64,000 nt of DNA. Origin: Colwellia sp. Arc7-D (GTDB lineage: Bacteria > Pseudomonadota > Gammaproteobacteria > Enterobacterales > Alteromonadaceae). The stretch is taken from positions 372,001 through 436,000 of the forward strand of contig NZ_CP028924.1 of assembly GCF_003061515.1 (NCBI RefSeq), given 5' to 3'. The notes under the pieces are model-generated. The model had not been told where the DNA came from and did no database searches. It saw nothing but the letters and a program-made list of their open reading frames with translations. The position numbers were made by a program, and so were the translations under genes. Positions 1-8,970 of the stretch are shown in pieces (position 1 is the stretch's first letter; the number at the start of each line of letters is the position of its first letter).

Positions 1-228
1 GTCATTGCAGAGTTGGATGTAGATCCTGAATTTATTGCTTGGGTTTGGTCAGATTACATTTTTAAGCTTGGCTTAAATCATTCCTTGATGTTAAATATTA
101 ACTCTCAAGCTATTTGGGCTATGGAGGCGCAATTAGGAGGGTTTGACCATATTCACAACACAGATCGTATTGTTGATAGTAGGGCACTTACCAAGGTCAG
201 TCCTGGGTCAGTAAACCTTTCAATGTGA
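1..228 (+). CDS. C-terminal end of a periplasmic substrate-binding protein (partial)
   Basis: The reading frame is open to the left edge, so the 5' part of the gene is missing and about 75 residues are visible. A segment with DPEFIAWVW, then YIFKLGLNHSLML and a closing SRALTKVSPGSVNL, resembles the C-terminus of NMT1/SsuA-like substrate-binding proteins that often precede diguanylate cyclase genes in marine gammaproteobacteria. It stops 13 bases before the GGDEF gene, so the two are probably co-transcribed, and the protein could act as the periplasmic ligand sensor for that cyclase. Family assignment is from memory of the C-terminal pattern; the ligand cannot be guessed. Confidence 0.5.
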   Translation, partial: VIAELDVDPEFIAWVWSDYIFKLGLNHSLMLNINSQAIWAMEAQLGGFDHIHNTDRIVDSRALTKVSPGSVNLSM

Positions 229-241
229 AAAGGGATATTCT

Positions 242-1540
242 ATGAAGTTAAGCTTACAACAGAACATTTACGCATTTACGCTCAGTAGTTGTGTGTTTTT
301 TCTTGCACTTGCGATCAGTATATTGTGGTCAATTCAGGTGGTCAATGTTGCATTGGAAAGAGAAAGGTATGCTCATAAAGTTGAAAATCATGCCAACATT
401 TTAAAACAATTTATTAGTATTGAAAATATTTACGCGAACGACTTTAATACCGATAATTGGTTGGCATTAGATCGTGATTTTAGTGAGCTACTAAGATCAA
501 CCCCTAACTTGACCTCGCAACAGCAAACTATTCAAAATAGTATTGAAAGCCAAAATAAAAATGTTTTACGGTTATTTAACGCGATTACAAAAAATAAATT
601 GTTAAATGCAGGTGAGAACATTAAACAGCATTTAAAAATTAGGTTGATAACACAATTGGAAGCAATAAGAGCCGACTCTATTCAGCTTTTTAATATTGTG
701 CAGGTTGATATAAATAGCGTTATTCGTCAGCAAGTTATTATCATTTTGTCGATATTATTGCTGAGCCTTTTTATTATGGTTTTTGGTGCATTTAAGGTCG
801 TTAGAATCTTTAGAACTTCACTCAAAGAAGTTAAATCAGCTTTTGTAAATACCCGTTGTGGCAATTTTCAAAAAATAGAACTGTCTAATAAATCTGAAGA
901 GTTTGACAGTATTGCTAATGCATTTAATGAAATGAATACGGAGTTAAGTGAAACAACCATTTCTTTAGAGTCGATGACCCAAATTGTAGCTGAGAGAACC
1001 GAGGTGTTAGAAAAACTGTCTAATACCGACCCATTAACAGGTGTTGCTAATAGACGTGCTTTATTTGAAAGAGGTAATGCAGAGTTTTCTAGAATTCAAA
1101 GGAGTCATAATAAATTTACCATTATATTGTTAGATTGTGATTTATTTAAAGATGTGAATGATCAATTTGGTCATTCATTTGGTGATGAAGTATTAAAACA
1201 TATATGTAAAATATGCTCTGAAGAAATTAGAAATATTGATTTTTTTGCACGCTATGGCGGTGAAGAATTTATTATACTTTTACCTGAAAGCGAGTTATCT
1301 GGCGCCGTTAAAACGGCTGAACGTATTCAAAAATCTTTAGCAAATAATGCTATTACCTTTGAAGGTAACGAAATATGTGTGACTTTAAGTCTGGGTATTT
1401 GTGTCGTTAATGACAATCACGCTAATTTTGAATCGGTAATAAAAGATGCTGATATCGCTATGTATCGAGCCAAGGAAAATGGACGTAATAGGATCGAGGT
1501 GATAGACAGTACAACAGCTTGTGATGCTATCACAAGCTAA
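242..1540 (+). CDS. Membrane-bound diguanylate cyclase (GGDEF)
   Basis: Predicted to make cyclic di-GMP from two GTP at the inner membrane. A hydrophobic segment at residues about 10-32 and a second at about 163-185 flank a periplasmic domain of about 130 residues, followed by a HAMP-like linker and short coiled coil (about 186-258), then a GGDEF domain (about 262-425). The active-site motif GGEEF is intact at 339-343, and the inhibitory I-site RxxD (RNID, 330-333) lies five residues before it, so product inhibition is likely. An AGGGA ribosome site precedes the ATG. The gene directly follows a substrate-binding protein gene, suggesting control by a periplasmic ligand. No EAL domain is present. 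Confidence 0.9.
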   Translation: MKLSLQQNIYAFTLSSCVFFLALAISILWSIQVVNVALERERYAHKVENHANILKQFISIENIYANDFNTDNWLALDRDFSELLRSTPNLTSQQQTIQNSIESQNKNVLRLFNAITKNKLLNAGENIKQHLKIRLITQLEAIRADSIQLFNIVQVDINSVIRQQVIIILSILLLSLFIMVFGAFKVVRIFRTSLKEVKSAFVNTRCGNFQKIELSNKSEEFDSIANAFNEMNTELSETTISLESMTQIVAERTEVLEKLSNTDPLTGVANRRALFERGNAEFSRIQRSHNKFTIILLDCDLFKDVNDQFGHSFGDEVLKHICKICSEEIRNIDFFARYGGEEFIILLPESELSGAVKTAERIQKSLANNAITFEGNEICVTLSLGICVVNDNHANFESVIKDADIAMYRAKENGRNRIEVIDSTTACDAITS

Positions 1541-1609
1541 CAGTAACCGATGACTGCATTATTACTACAATTCATACTGCAATGTAGTAATAATGCTATT
1601 TTAGCTTTG

Positions 1610-3355
1610 CTATTTATTAGATATCCATACTGTTTGATAAGGCGATAACATTATTTCTTCCGTTAACACGGTTATTTTATCACCGCTTATTAATTCGACC
1701 CAAGCTTCGGTCACAATTAAATTAAGCTCGCTTAAGGGCAAAGCGACAGGCTTATCTGAAATGTTACTGACACAGAACATGCTTTGTTTTCTGTTTTGGC
1801 TTTGTCGCCAAAAACCAAATAACTGTAACCCCAAATGAAGTGTAAATTGCGTCGCATTAGGATGAAATGCAGGCTGTTTAATACGAGTACTTAATAACGA
1901 TTTTAAGGTTGAAAGTACTTTACCATGATGTAAATCAGTATTTGCTAAAGTGCTTTCTAGCTCATCATCATCCCAACGATGACGATTAATCGAGCGGTTA
2001 TTATGCGTATTGGCAAGTTTGTTGTAATCATTTTTCGTACCCAACATACTGTGGATATAAATCCCAGGCACACCTTCAAGCGCAAACATAATGGCATGTG
2101 CACAAATAAAACGTTCAAAATTCCATTCATCTTTACCTTTCACTGTACCTTGTAGTGCATCATAAAGGGCAATATTCATTTCATAAGCTTTTTGTTCGCC
2201 CTGGTCTGATGTTCGCCATGAAATTTTACCGCCAAAACTCTCGATGGTTTGAACGAGGTTATCAAGCTCAGAGTCATTTAATAAACCCTCGGCAGGACGT
2301 AAACCAATTCCGTCATGTGATGCAATGAAGTTGAAATACATTGTGCCGTCTTGCGAGGGTGGCATACTCATAAGCCATCGTTTTAAATGTGTGCAATTGC
2401 CGGTAAGTAAGGTGTTGATAAGTAACGGAGGTAGGGAGAAATTATAAATCCCATGCGCTTCATTAGCATTACCAAAGTAAGTCAGGTTTTGAGTGTTAGG
2501 GATATTAGTTTCAGTAATAATAATAGCTTTAGGGTCAGCAGACTCAATGAGTGTTCGTAATAATCTTACCACCTCGTGAGTTTGGGGTAAGTTGATACAA
2601 TCACGTCCAACAATCTTCCATAAAAAAGCAATAGCATCAAATCTGAATATTTTTACTCCGCTATCAAGGTATTGCCGAATAATCGACGTAAAGGCTTTTA
2701 ATACTTCAGGGTTACGAAAGTCAAAGTCAACTTGATCATGACTGAAGGTACACCAAACAAACTTTTGTCCTTGGCCAGTTACCACTTCTTTTAATAAAGG
2801 TGAGGTTCGTGGACGCACCACATTTGATAGGTCATCATCTAACTGCGCGGTAAAGAAAAAGTCATGCCCTTGTCCTTCACCTTTTATAAAGTTATCGAAC
2901 CATGCACTGCGACTTGAGCAATGATTAATCACCAAATCCGACATTAACTGATAATTTTGACTTATCTCAGTGATATCTTGCCAAGAACCCAAAGACTCAT
3001 TAACAGAAGAATAGTCAATAACCGAAAAACCATCATCAGAGCTATACGGAAAAAATGGTAAAATATGCACACTATTAATGGTGTCTTTAATGTTTCTATC
3101 TAAAAAATTTTTCAGCGTCTGTAATGGTGCTTGGCCTGTTTTTATAACGCTATCACCATAAGTGATCAATATAATGTCAGTTTCCGACCAATGATTTGTA
3201 AAAGGTGTTGGCGGCTCTATCTCGCTTGTTAATTGCATAATGTCAATCAAGGCATCTGCAATATCATCGATAGGCTGTTTAAGCGTAATATCTTGATAAA
3301 TAGTTGAGAGCTGTTGAATTAATTTGTTTTTTAACGGTTTAAGCTGCGCTGACAT
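1610..3355 (-). CDS. Glucosylglycerate phosphorylase (GH13 sucrose phosphorylase family)
   Basis: Alpha-amylase-fold enzyme of the GH13 sucrose phosphorylase subfamily. Expected to split glucosylglycerate with phosphate into glucose-1-phosphate and D-glycerate. The nucleophile aspartate lies in [11 protein letters not shown], the acid/base glutamate in IIITETNIP and the third carboxylate in FIASHDGIG. The length of about 581 residues fits the subfamily. The ATG at 3355 is preferred over the GTG at 3364, because the AAAGGA ribosome site sits too close to the GTG. It is last in a four-gene operon with GpgS, the phosphatase and glycerate kinase. That context favours glucosylglycerate over sucrose as substrate; sucrose or glucosylglycerol phosphorylase would be the alternatives. 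Confidence 0.85.
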   Translation of the reverse strand: MSAQLKPLKNKLIQQLSTIYQDITLKQPIDDIADALIDIMQLTSEIEPPTPFTNHWSETDIILITYGDSVIKTGQAPLQTLKNFLDRNIKDTINSVHILPFFPYSSDDGFSVIDYSSVNESLGSWQDITEISQNYQLMSDLVINHCSSRSAWFDNFIKGEGQGHDFFFTAQLDDDLSNVVRPRTSPLLKEVVTGQGQKFVWCTFSHDQVDFDFRNPEVLKAFTSIIRQYLDSGVKIFRFDAIAFLWKIVGRDCINLPQTHEVVRLLRTLIESADPKAIIITETNIPNTQNLTYFGNANEAHGIYNFSLPPLLINTLLTGNCTHLKRWLMSMPPSQDGTMYFNFIASHDGIGLRPAEGLLNDSELDNLVQTIESFGGKISWRTSDQGEQKAYEMNIALYDALQGTVKGKDEWNFERFICAHAIMFALEGVPGIYIHSMLGTKNDYNKLANTHNNRSINRHRWDDDELESTLANTDLHHGKVLSTLKSLLSTRIKQPAFHPNATQFTLHLGLQLFGFWRQSQNRKQSMFCVSNISDKPVALPLSELNLIVTEAWVELISGDKITVLTEEIMLSPYQTVWISNK

Positions 3356-3370
3356 AATCGACACTTTCCT

Positions 3371-4597
3371 TTATGTTTGACTAAATTCTTTATTATCTAA
3401 CTCTACGGCTTCTTTTAACTGCGATAAAATATCAGGAATAGCACTTACAACACGGTTCCAAGAAGGTATGAAAGGTGTTTCCATTGGATTTTCTAAAAAA
3501 GTGTTTCCGGCGGTTAAAATATTTTCTGCGAACATTTCTACCGCTTTTTCTTCACTGTGAATATCAAGCTCAAGGCCGTTCATCATTGCATCATTTCTAT
3601 AAGTTTCAACATAATCTAACGCGATACGATAATACGTTGCTTTTAAGGTTCTAAACTTTTCAGCACTAAAGGTTTCGCCTTGCGTGGCAAGTTTACGAAT
3701 AAAGGCTTTGCTAATATCTATCGACATTTTTGATAAGCCGCCGGCGGTGCTATCTAAAGATAAGTCCTGATGTTTATGGTCGTAGGTGGCTGCTATATCG
3801 ACTTGGCAAAGGCGATTTGGCGAGTAGTTACGATACATTTCAGATAAAACGCCTATCTCTAATCCCCAATCACTTGGAATGCGTATGTCACTTAAGACAT
3901 CTCGGCGAAATGAAAACTCGCCAGCAAGTGGATATAAAAAGCTGTCCATGTATTCGAGGTAGTCACAATGACCGACGGTTTTTTTCAATGCTTTTATCAG
4001 TGGAGTCACCAGTAGGCGAGACACTCTACCATTGATTTTTCCACCAGCTACTCGAGCATAAAACCCTTTGGAAAACTCATAATTAAATAACGGATTAGCA
4101 ACCGGATAAAGCAGTCGGTCGAGTAATTCTTTTTCGTAAGTTAAAATATCACAGTCGTGCAGCGCAATTGATTCAGCCTTACCTGACGCTAAAATATATC
4201 CCATGCAATACCAAACATTACGTCCTTTACCGAGCTCTTTAGGCGCTAAACCCAGCTTTTGTAGTTTTGCATCTATTGCTTGTAGTCTTGGTCCATCATT
4301 CCATAATACTCGATGGTGTTGAGGCAATTGCCCAAAAAACGACAAGGCGTGTTTGTATTGCGCTAAATCTGCACGGTCTAAACCAATAACGATTTCAGAC
4401 AGGTATTTTACGTCTTTAATTTTACTGATAATGTCTGGTAATGCTTTTCCTTCTAACTCGGAAAATAAAGAGGGAAGAATAAGCCCCAAAGAACGTTTTT
4501 TTGAGAATTCTAATAACTCAGCTGCCATGTTTTCTGGGTCGCGTTGAGCTAAATTATGTAATGTGGTTACCGTTCCATTTTGATAAAAGTCAGCCAT
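3371..4597 (-). CDS. gpgS: Glucosyl-3-phosphoglycerate synthase
   Basis: GT-A fold glycosyltransferase of the GpgS type. Transfers glucose from a nucleotide sugar to 3-phosphoglycerate, the first committed step to glucosylglycerate. The protein has 408 residues. A sugar-nucleotide/metal motif appears as ALHDCDILTY (DxD-like) near residue 145, and the acceptor side includes a long central segment around SDWGLEIGVLSEMYRNY. A GAGG ribosome site precedes the ATG at 4597. The stop lies 15 bases before the phosphorylase start, so the two genes share a transcript. The mannosyl enzyme MpgS is a different family and is a less likely reading. Donor preference (UDP- or ADP-glucose) cannot be read from the sequence. 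Confidence 0.87.
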   Translation of the reverse strand: MADFYQNGTVTTLHNLAQRDPENMAAELLEFSKKRSLGLILPSLFSELEGKALPDIISKIKDVKYLSEIVIGLDRADLAQYKHALSFFGQLPQHHRVLWNDGPRLQAIDAKLQKLGLAPKELGKGRNVWYCMGYILASGKAESIALHDCDILTYEKELLDRLLYPVANPLFNYEFSKGFYARVAGGKINGRVSRLLVTPLIKALKKTVGHCDYLEYMDSFLYPLAGEFSFRRDVLSDIRIPSDWGLEIGVLSEMYRNYSPNRLCQVDIAATYDHKHQDLSLDSTAGGLSKMSIDISKAFIRKLATQGETFSAEKFRTLKATYYRIALDYVETYRNDAMMNGLELDIHSEEKAVEMFAENILTAGNTFLENPMETPFIPSWNRVVSAIPDILSQLKEAVELDNKEFSQT

Positions 4598-4655
4598 GAT
4601 ATACCTCTAATTTAATTGCTTGGTGAACTTGGTTTTGCTGCTAGGCGTTAGGTCG

Positions 4656-5483
4656 CTAATATTTGCTCAGCGAGCAACTGCTGTATCGATTCTGCCCAAC
4701 CTTCTGGGCCATATAATTGTGTCTGACTAGTTTTATATTCCCGATACAAGGGGGGAAATCATGAACCGGGGAGCGTATCTGTACCGCAATATCTGCAGCG
4801 TCTAACATGGGGGTGTCATTTTCACCGTCACCTAAAGCAATGGTGTATACCGAACAGTTGCTATAATGTTCTCGGTATTGCTCGGTCAACCAAATGAGTG
4901 CTTGGCCTTTGTCACAAAAGCCTCCTACATGAATAAACCTTCCGCCATGAACGACATTGGCACCTAATTCAACTAAATGTACGATAAAGGCTTTTTTGGT
5001 TACCTCGTCTCCTAGCCATTGAATAGGTTCTCCATACTGACGCTCTTTTGCCCGTTCGGCTTGTGTTAAGTCTAAGCCCGTTATTTGGCTCAACTCTGCC
5101 ACTGATAACATTGAAAATCCGCGATAATATTGACTAAATCCACCACAATGTTCATTGAGTAAATCTAACCAATGCTTTCTGGGTAAACAGAATGATTTCA
5201 CCCAATAATTACCCTCTACTTTAGTGTCTTCGGGTTGTGTGGCGAAGGTGCTTTTTGGAATGTATACAGCAGCACCATTTTCAATAATAAATGGCGTATT
5301 AAGTTTAAGTTCAACCTTGATAACTTCAAGTTCAGCCAGTGTTTTACTGGTATTGAGAATTACGGGTATATTTGCTCGCTGCAATTCTTGCAGTGTTGGA
5401 TCAGCAGCGGTTGATTTATAGCTATAGTGGTCAAGTAGCGTGCCATCTAAATCACTAAATATAATTGGTTTTTTATTAATCAT
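4656..5483 (-). CDS. gpgP: Glucosyl/mannosyl-3-phosphoglycerate phosphatase, C-terminus frameshifted
   Basis: HAD-superfamily phosphatase of the MpgP/YedP type; removes the phosphate from glucosyl-3-phosphoglycerate. The nucleophile motif IIFSDLDGTLLD is at the N-terminus, and the late motif ALGDGENDTPML gives the metal-binding aspartates. The start overlaps the end of the kinase gene by four bases. After HDFPP the frame reads an atypical tail of about 30 residues. Adding one C to the six-C run (plus-strand G at 4750-4755) restores a tail containing TQLYGPEGWAES, which matches the family's usual ending, and a stop at 4648-4650. So the sequence shows a -1 frameshift, from sequencing error, recent mutation or slippage in the run. 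All HAD motifs lie upstream of it. Confidence 0.85.
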   Translation of the reverse strand: MINKKPIIFSDLDGTLLDHYSYKSTAADPTLQELQRANIPVILNTSKTLAELEVIKVELKLNTPFIIENGAAVYIPKSTFATQPEDTKVEGNYWVKSFCLPRKHWLDLLNEHCGGFSQYYRGFSMLSVAELSQITGLDLTQAERAKERQYGEPIQWLGDEVTKKAFIVHLVELGANVVHGGRFIHVGGFCDKGQALIWLTEQYREHYSNCSVYTIALGDGENDTPMLDAADIAVQIRSPVHDFPPCIGNIKLVRHNYMAQKVGQNRYSSCSLSKY

Positions 5484-6361
5484 TCGTCGTCCGTAACGGG
5501 TACGCTTGTAATGTTTCTAGCGTAATCTAAATAAAAAATAGCGTCGGCTGATTGAGAAATAGTGTTACAGGCCTGCACGCTAAGGCGCTGAAAATATTGA
5601 GTGAAATTTAAAATGCCATCAGACTGCATTATTTTTGAATTAGACAAACCTTGATTGTTAGCTTTTAATTTTTCTTCCTGCTCTAAGCGCCACTTATAAA
5701 CACAGTCAAATGAAGGAGCTTGCAAGGCTAACCAAAAATCCATCTGTGCATATAAAGGTTGATAGTACTGTTGAAGTTGTTGGTTAACATAATTACGCCA
5801 AGCGCCATTTTTATCGTGTTTAAGTTCAAGCTCATTAACCGGAGAAATTAATTGCTCGGCTGTTTGTGGTTTTACACCCCAGCACCAACCTTCTAATAAT
5901 ATAATGTCTATTGGTTTTTCAATAACTTGCCATTGTTCTTGAGGGTAGGGTTCATCAGTTGCTTTGTTAAACCTTGGGATAGTAAAACCGGTTTCTTTTG
6001 CTTTTAATTTGATGAGTGTGTTTTCGAGCATTGCCATGTCATGTGTGCCAGGAACACCTCGTGTGGCTAGTAAGGGATGAATATCACGGGAAAGTTCTTG
6101 ACGTTTTTCACCCGTAAAATAAAAATCATCTAATGACATTACAACGATATTTAACTTGTGCGTTTTTGTAAGATACTCCCCAATGTAATCGGTAAGTGTT
6201 GATTTACCGCTACCTTGGCAACCATTAATGCCTACAAAGTATGGTCGACTACTTTTTGAAAACTGGCTGAAAATTCGCTCGGCGAGAGGTTGGAAATAGT
6301 CTTTCGCTGTCAGTCTAAATTTTTCAGGTAACTTGTGTTGTTTAATAAAAGTAGTAAGCAT
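5480..6361 (-). CDS. D-glycerate kinase (P-loop, GLYK/YGR205W type)
   Basis: P-loop kinase predicted to phosphorylate D-glycerate, giving 3-phosphoglycerate if it follows the plant/yeast GLYK family it resembles. The Walker A motif GCQGSGKST lies near residue 50, followed by MSLDDFYFTGEKR and the substrate-side RGVPGTHD motif, all typical of this kinase group; LLEGWCWGVK comes later. The likely start is the ATG at 6361; an in-frame GTG at 6370 also exists and neither has a strong ribosome site. It is first in the glucosylglycerate operon and would return the glycerate released by the phosphorylase to the synthase, closing a cycle. Pantothenate or uridine kinase are less likely alternatives. 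Confidence 0.8.
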   Translation of the reverse strand: MLTTFIKQHKLPEKFRLTAKDYFQPLAERIFSQFSKSSRPYFVGINGCQGSGKSTLTDYIGEYLTKTHKLNIVVMSLDDFYFTGEKRQELSRDIHPLLATRGVPGTHDMAMLENTLIKLKAKETGFTIPRFNKATDEPYPQEQWQVIEKPIDIILLEGWCWGVKPQTAEQLISPVNELELKHDKNGAWRNYVNQQLQQYYQPLYAQMDFWLALQAPSFDCVYKWRLEQEEKLKANNQGLSNSKIMQSDGILNFTQYFQRLSVQACNTISQSADAIFYLDYARNITSVPVTDDE

Positions 6362-6647
6362 AATTTTCACTGTGGCTAAATATTAATAACATGATACCTT
6401 CAACTCTTATGCCACTATCTCTAGTGGCTGTCTATTTGAATTAATACCTTGTAATTTAAGGTTTATTTTTAATGTTGTAGTTTTGATGTAAAAAAATTAA
6501 AGGTATAAAAATGCACCAATCAAATTAATTGATCCATATTGGTGCAACTGATTTTTGTACTTAATTAAGAATAGTATGGTTTAAGAGGTCACGCGGGAGG
6601 TTTTTTAATCTGACTGTAAAATATGGTATTAATACTTATACCAAAAC

Positions 6648-7526
6648 TTATATTAAGCCAATAAAATCAATAATTTTTCTTTTAATAAACTTACTGCGAT
6701 TATTTTCCAGCGTGTGGCGGTTTTGACATAAGTACAGAGTTTCATTCACCGAGTGCTTTAATTTATGCACTTTTAGTGCTTTTTGATTACTAAAAGCATT
6801 TACAGCATGTAAAGGTAATACGGTAAAACCAATCCCTCGACTCACTGGCTCTAAAATTAAGCTTATTTGGTTAGAAAAACCGCGATGTTCAAGTTGATTT
6901 ATATGTTCAAATTGTGGGTAGTTTTTACTCAGTAAAAGTTGTGCATGATGTTGACCGTCGGGATGATTTATAAAGCCAATTTTGATTAGCTTCCCCCATT
7001 CGATGTTGCTGACATTATGTGCAGTCACTAACACTAAAGGCTCCACGGTAACTTCTTGGCTAACAATATTCTCAGCCTTGCACAGTTCCGTAACCAAGCC
7101 AATATCAATCTTACGTTCAACTAAATCCTGCGCTATATTTTTATTTGGCGCAAATTTGTAATCTATCGCTAATTTGGGGTGCTGTTGTTGAATATCGAGC
7201 ATATAAGGGTAAAGCTTTAAACCAATACTACCGGGTGAAGCAATCGTGACAGTGCCAGTATATTGATCATCATATTTTATTGATTTTTCTAGTTCAGCTG
7301 AGCGCTGTAATAAATTTTGACCTTGTTGATTTAATTTAATGCCTGCGTCTGTGAGTGAGAAAGATTTACCTTCGCGGATCAGTAAAGGTGTACTGAGTTG
7401 CTGTTCTAATTTTTTTACTTGTTGGCTTACTCCAGACTGGGTCATAAAAAGCATGTCAGCGGTTTTAGTGAAGTGGCCTACTTCAACTAATGTGCAAAAA
7501 GTTTTTAACCAAACAAGATTTATCAT
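6648..7526 (-). CDS. LysR-family transcriptional regulator
   Basis: A DNA-binding regulator of 292 residues, the usual LysR length. The N-terminal winged helix-turn-helix (about residues 1-60) contains the typical pattern FTKTADMLFMTQSGVSQQVKKLE, shortened here to FTKTADMLFMTQSGVS. The rest is a substrate-binding-like effector domain. It is divergent from the VOC enzyme gene, with only 94 bases between the two starts, so regulation of that gene and of itself is likely. A LysR-type palindrome is visible in the gap. The ligand is unknown. The next gene downstream on this strand is glycerate kinase, 286 bases away, so a role in the glucosylglycerate operon is possible but unsupported. Confidence 0.9.
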   Translation of the reverse strand: MINLVWLKTFCTLVEVGHFTKTADMLFMTQSGVSQQVKKLEQQLSTPLLIREGKSFSLTDAGIKLNQQGQNLLQRSAELEKSIKYDDQYTGTVTIASPGSIGLKLYPYMLDIQQQHPKLAIDYKFAPNKNIAQDLVERKIDIGLVTELCKAENIVSQEVTVEPLVLVTAHNVSNIEWGKLIKIGFINHPDGQHHAQLLLSKNYPQFEHINQLEHRGFSNQISLILEPVSRGIGFTVLPLHAVNAFSNQKALKVHKLKHSVNETLYLCQNRHTLENNRSKFIKRKIIDFIGLI

Positions 7527-7543
7527 AACGAAATGTACTTATA

Positions 7544-7558
7544 ATCATAATTAATGAT
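7544..7558. promoter_or_regulatory. Possible LysR-box operator
   Basis: A perfect palindrome ATCAT-N5-ATGAT containing the T-N11-A pattern of LysR binding sites. It lies between the divergent LysR gene and the VOC gene, 18 bases upstream of the regulator start, where an autoregulatory site is normally found. Position and symmetry support the call; the A+T-rich surroundings weaken it. Confidence 0.4.
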
Positions 7559-7620
7559 AATTTCTTATAATTTATAATGTTCACTATACTTTGTCTATCA
7601 AATTAAAAGAGGTTATTCAC

Positions 7621-8124
7621 ATGAGCAAAGCATATCCAAGAACATTTTCACACATAGGAATTTCAGTGCCGAGTGTAGAAAAGGCGGTTAAGTTTTATAC
7701 TGAGGTTTTAGGTTGGTATTTAATTATGGAACCAACAGAAGTTGTTGAAGACGACAGTGCCATAGGTGTTATGTGTACCGATGTATTTGGCGCCAATTGG
7801 GATAAATTTAAAATTGCCCATATGTCGACAGGTGATCGTATCGGTGTTGAGTTATTTGAGTTTAAAAACCAGCAAAATCCAGATAACAATTTTGAATACT
7901 GGAAAACAGGTGTATTTCACTTTTGTGTACAAGATCCAAATCTTGAAGAGTTAGTAGAAAAAATTGTTGCTGCTGGTGGTAAAAAGCGTATGGCCGCGCC
8001 GCGTTATTATTACCCAGGTGAAAAGCCTTACCGTATGATATACATGGAAGACCCGTTTGGTAATATTCTTGAAATTTATAGTCACAGCTATGAATTAACT
8101 TATTCACAAGGTGCTTACCAGTAA
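7621..8124 (+). CDS. VOC-family (glyoxalase/dioxygenase-like) metalloenzyme
   Basis: A vicinal-oxygen-chelate protein of 167 residues with the two beta-alpha-beta-beta-beta repeats of the family. Likely metal ligands are His in TFSHIGISV, Glu in GVELFEF, His in GVFHFCVQD and Glu in GNILEIYSHS. The start is the ATG at 7621, which has an AGAGG ribosome site; an in-frame TTG at 7591 has none. The family includes lactoylglutathione lyase, fosfomycin-resistance enzymes and ring-cleaving dioxygenases. The substrate cannot be assigned from sequence, and the protein looks more like the generic glyoxalase-like group than true GloA. The gene is divergent from a LysR regulator that probably controls it. 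Confidence 0.8.
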   Translation: MSKAYPRTFSHIGISVPSVEKAVKFYTEVLGWYLIMEPTEVVEDDSAIGVMCTDVFGANWDKFKIAHMSTGDRIGVELFEFKNQQNPDNNFEYWKTGVFHFCVQDPNLEELVEKIVAAGGKKRMAAPRYYYPGEKPYRMIYMEDPFGNILEIYSHSYELTYSQGAYQ

Positions 8125-8143
8125 CTGTGATGGTTATTGCTAG

Positions 8144-8177
8144 CCAAACAGCTTATAAATTTAAGCTGTTTGGTTTT
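8144..8177 (+). terminator. Intrinsic terminator after the VOC gene
   Basis: A 12-bp perfect inverted repeat (8144-8155 with 8162-8173) with a six-base loop is followed by TTTTG, 20 bases after the VOC stop codon. Confidence 0.7.
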
Positions 8178-8350
8178 GAATGCTTACCTAATCATTATAA
8201 GGTAGGCATTCAAAGCTACCCGCTTTAGGGGATACTTGTTTATGAATACACTGTCCTATATAAATTACTTCAGTAGATAAAACCTTCCATTTCATTAAAT
8301 CTGCATACTTCTTTATTCAAAATAAAATACGCTATTAATGCCGCTAATAT

Positions 8351-8379
8351 TGAACTTAATTGTGAATAGAAACGTATAA
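8351..8379 (+). promoter_or_regulatory. ECF sigma-E-like promoter for the small-protein operon
   Basis: TGAACT, 16 bases, then CGTATAA. This matches, with one mismatch in the -35, the pattern TGATCT-N16-CGTATAA found in front of the sigma factor gene at 12480. The expected transcription start is near 8386, about 46 bases before the GTG start of the first gene. Confidence 0.5.
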
Positions 8380-8431
8380 CATTACTAACTAAAAGAGATA
8401 ATTAATGCGGACATAAATCAGGAGGTTTAGC

Positions 8432-8704
8432 GTGCAATCAAGTTCAACATCAACTACTTTTTTACAACCCTTGATTATCGCTGTGGGCGATACTAATCAT
8501 TACCTCGTCGGTGTTGTCGACTCAAACAATAACTTTTCAGGGCTTAAACAAAAATCAGTACAAGTTGTTGCTACAATAGTTGAAGCTAAGGCCTATTTAA
8601 GACGTAATGATATTTTTTCTGCGATGCTTGAATTAAACTGTGCTTACGATGAAATGTGTGGGCTACCTAGCAGTGCCCGCTATAGACAAAGGATATTATG
8701 TTAA
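8432..8704 (+). CDS. Small conserved protein, DUF6482-like
   Basis: A soluble protein of 90 residues with no signal peptide or membrane segment. The GTG start is fixed by a strong AGGAGG at 8420-8425, six bases upstream. The tail contains LELNCAYDEMCGLPSSAR, recalling the small DUF6482 family, whose members end with a similar aromatic-D-E-M-x-G-x-P segment; this match is from memory and tentative. It overlaps the next gene by seven bases, so the three small genes here are translated from one message. Function unknown. Its promoter resembles that of the photo-oxidative stress sigma factor. Confidence 0.7.
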   Translation: MQSSSTSTTFLQPLIIAVGDTNHYLVGVVDSNNNFSGLKQKSVQVVATIVEAKAYLRRNDIFSAMLELNCAYDEMCGLPSSARYRQRILC

Positions 8705-8970
8705 TGATGAAAAATAATAATGTTGCCTTGAGCGATTTATTACAGGTGTTCAATATAGTAACGACTCAAGGAAGTAAAGTTGAGGGTAACTATGAATTTG
8801 AAGGCATTAAAGCATGGCATGATTTTGATGGCTACACCTGCTTTTTAGGTTATAAAGATTTGACATTGACCCTGTTATTTCACGGTCGTTATACTTTTGA
8901 CTTTCAAGAACAAGAAACCATGGACGCTTTTTTAACTAAAGTTAACAAATTATTGGTATCAGCAGTATGA
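8698..8970 (+). CDS. DUF3081 family protein
   Basis: A protein of 90 residues resembling DUF3081. It has a helical N-terminus (LLQVFNIVTTQGSKVEGNY) and a conserved core with HDFDGYTCFLGY and LLFHGRYTFDF. Three ATG codons (8698, 8704, 8707) are possible starts; the first overlaps the preceding gene, which suggests coupled translation. No catalytic motif is visible and the function is unknown. It is the second gene of a three-gene operon of small proteins headed by a sigma-E-like promoter. Confidence 0.8.
   Translation: MLMMKNNNVALSDLLQVFNIVTTQGSKVEGNYEFEGIKAWHDFDGYTCFLGYKDLTLTLLFHGRYTFDFQEQETMDAFLTKVNKLLVSAV

Larger units (their letters stand above)
8125..8431. other. Intergenic region with two hairpins and a promoter
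   Basis: This gap of 307 bases holds the terminator at 8144-8177, a second near-perfect hairpin at 8178-8213 (12-bp stem with one G-U pair), and the sigma-E-like promoter at 8351-8379. Nothing else coding or structured is evident. Confidence 0.6.

Noticed and set aside
7591..7620. Ten extra N-terminal residues on the VOC protein from a TTG start
   Set aside because: The ATG at 7621 has an AGAGG ribosome site and begins at the conserved domain.
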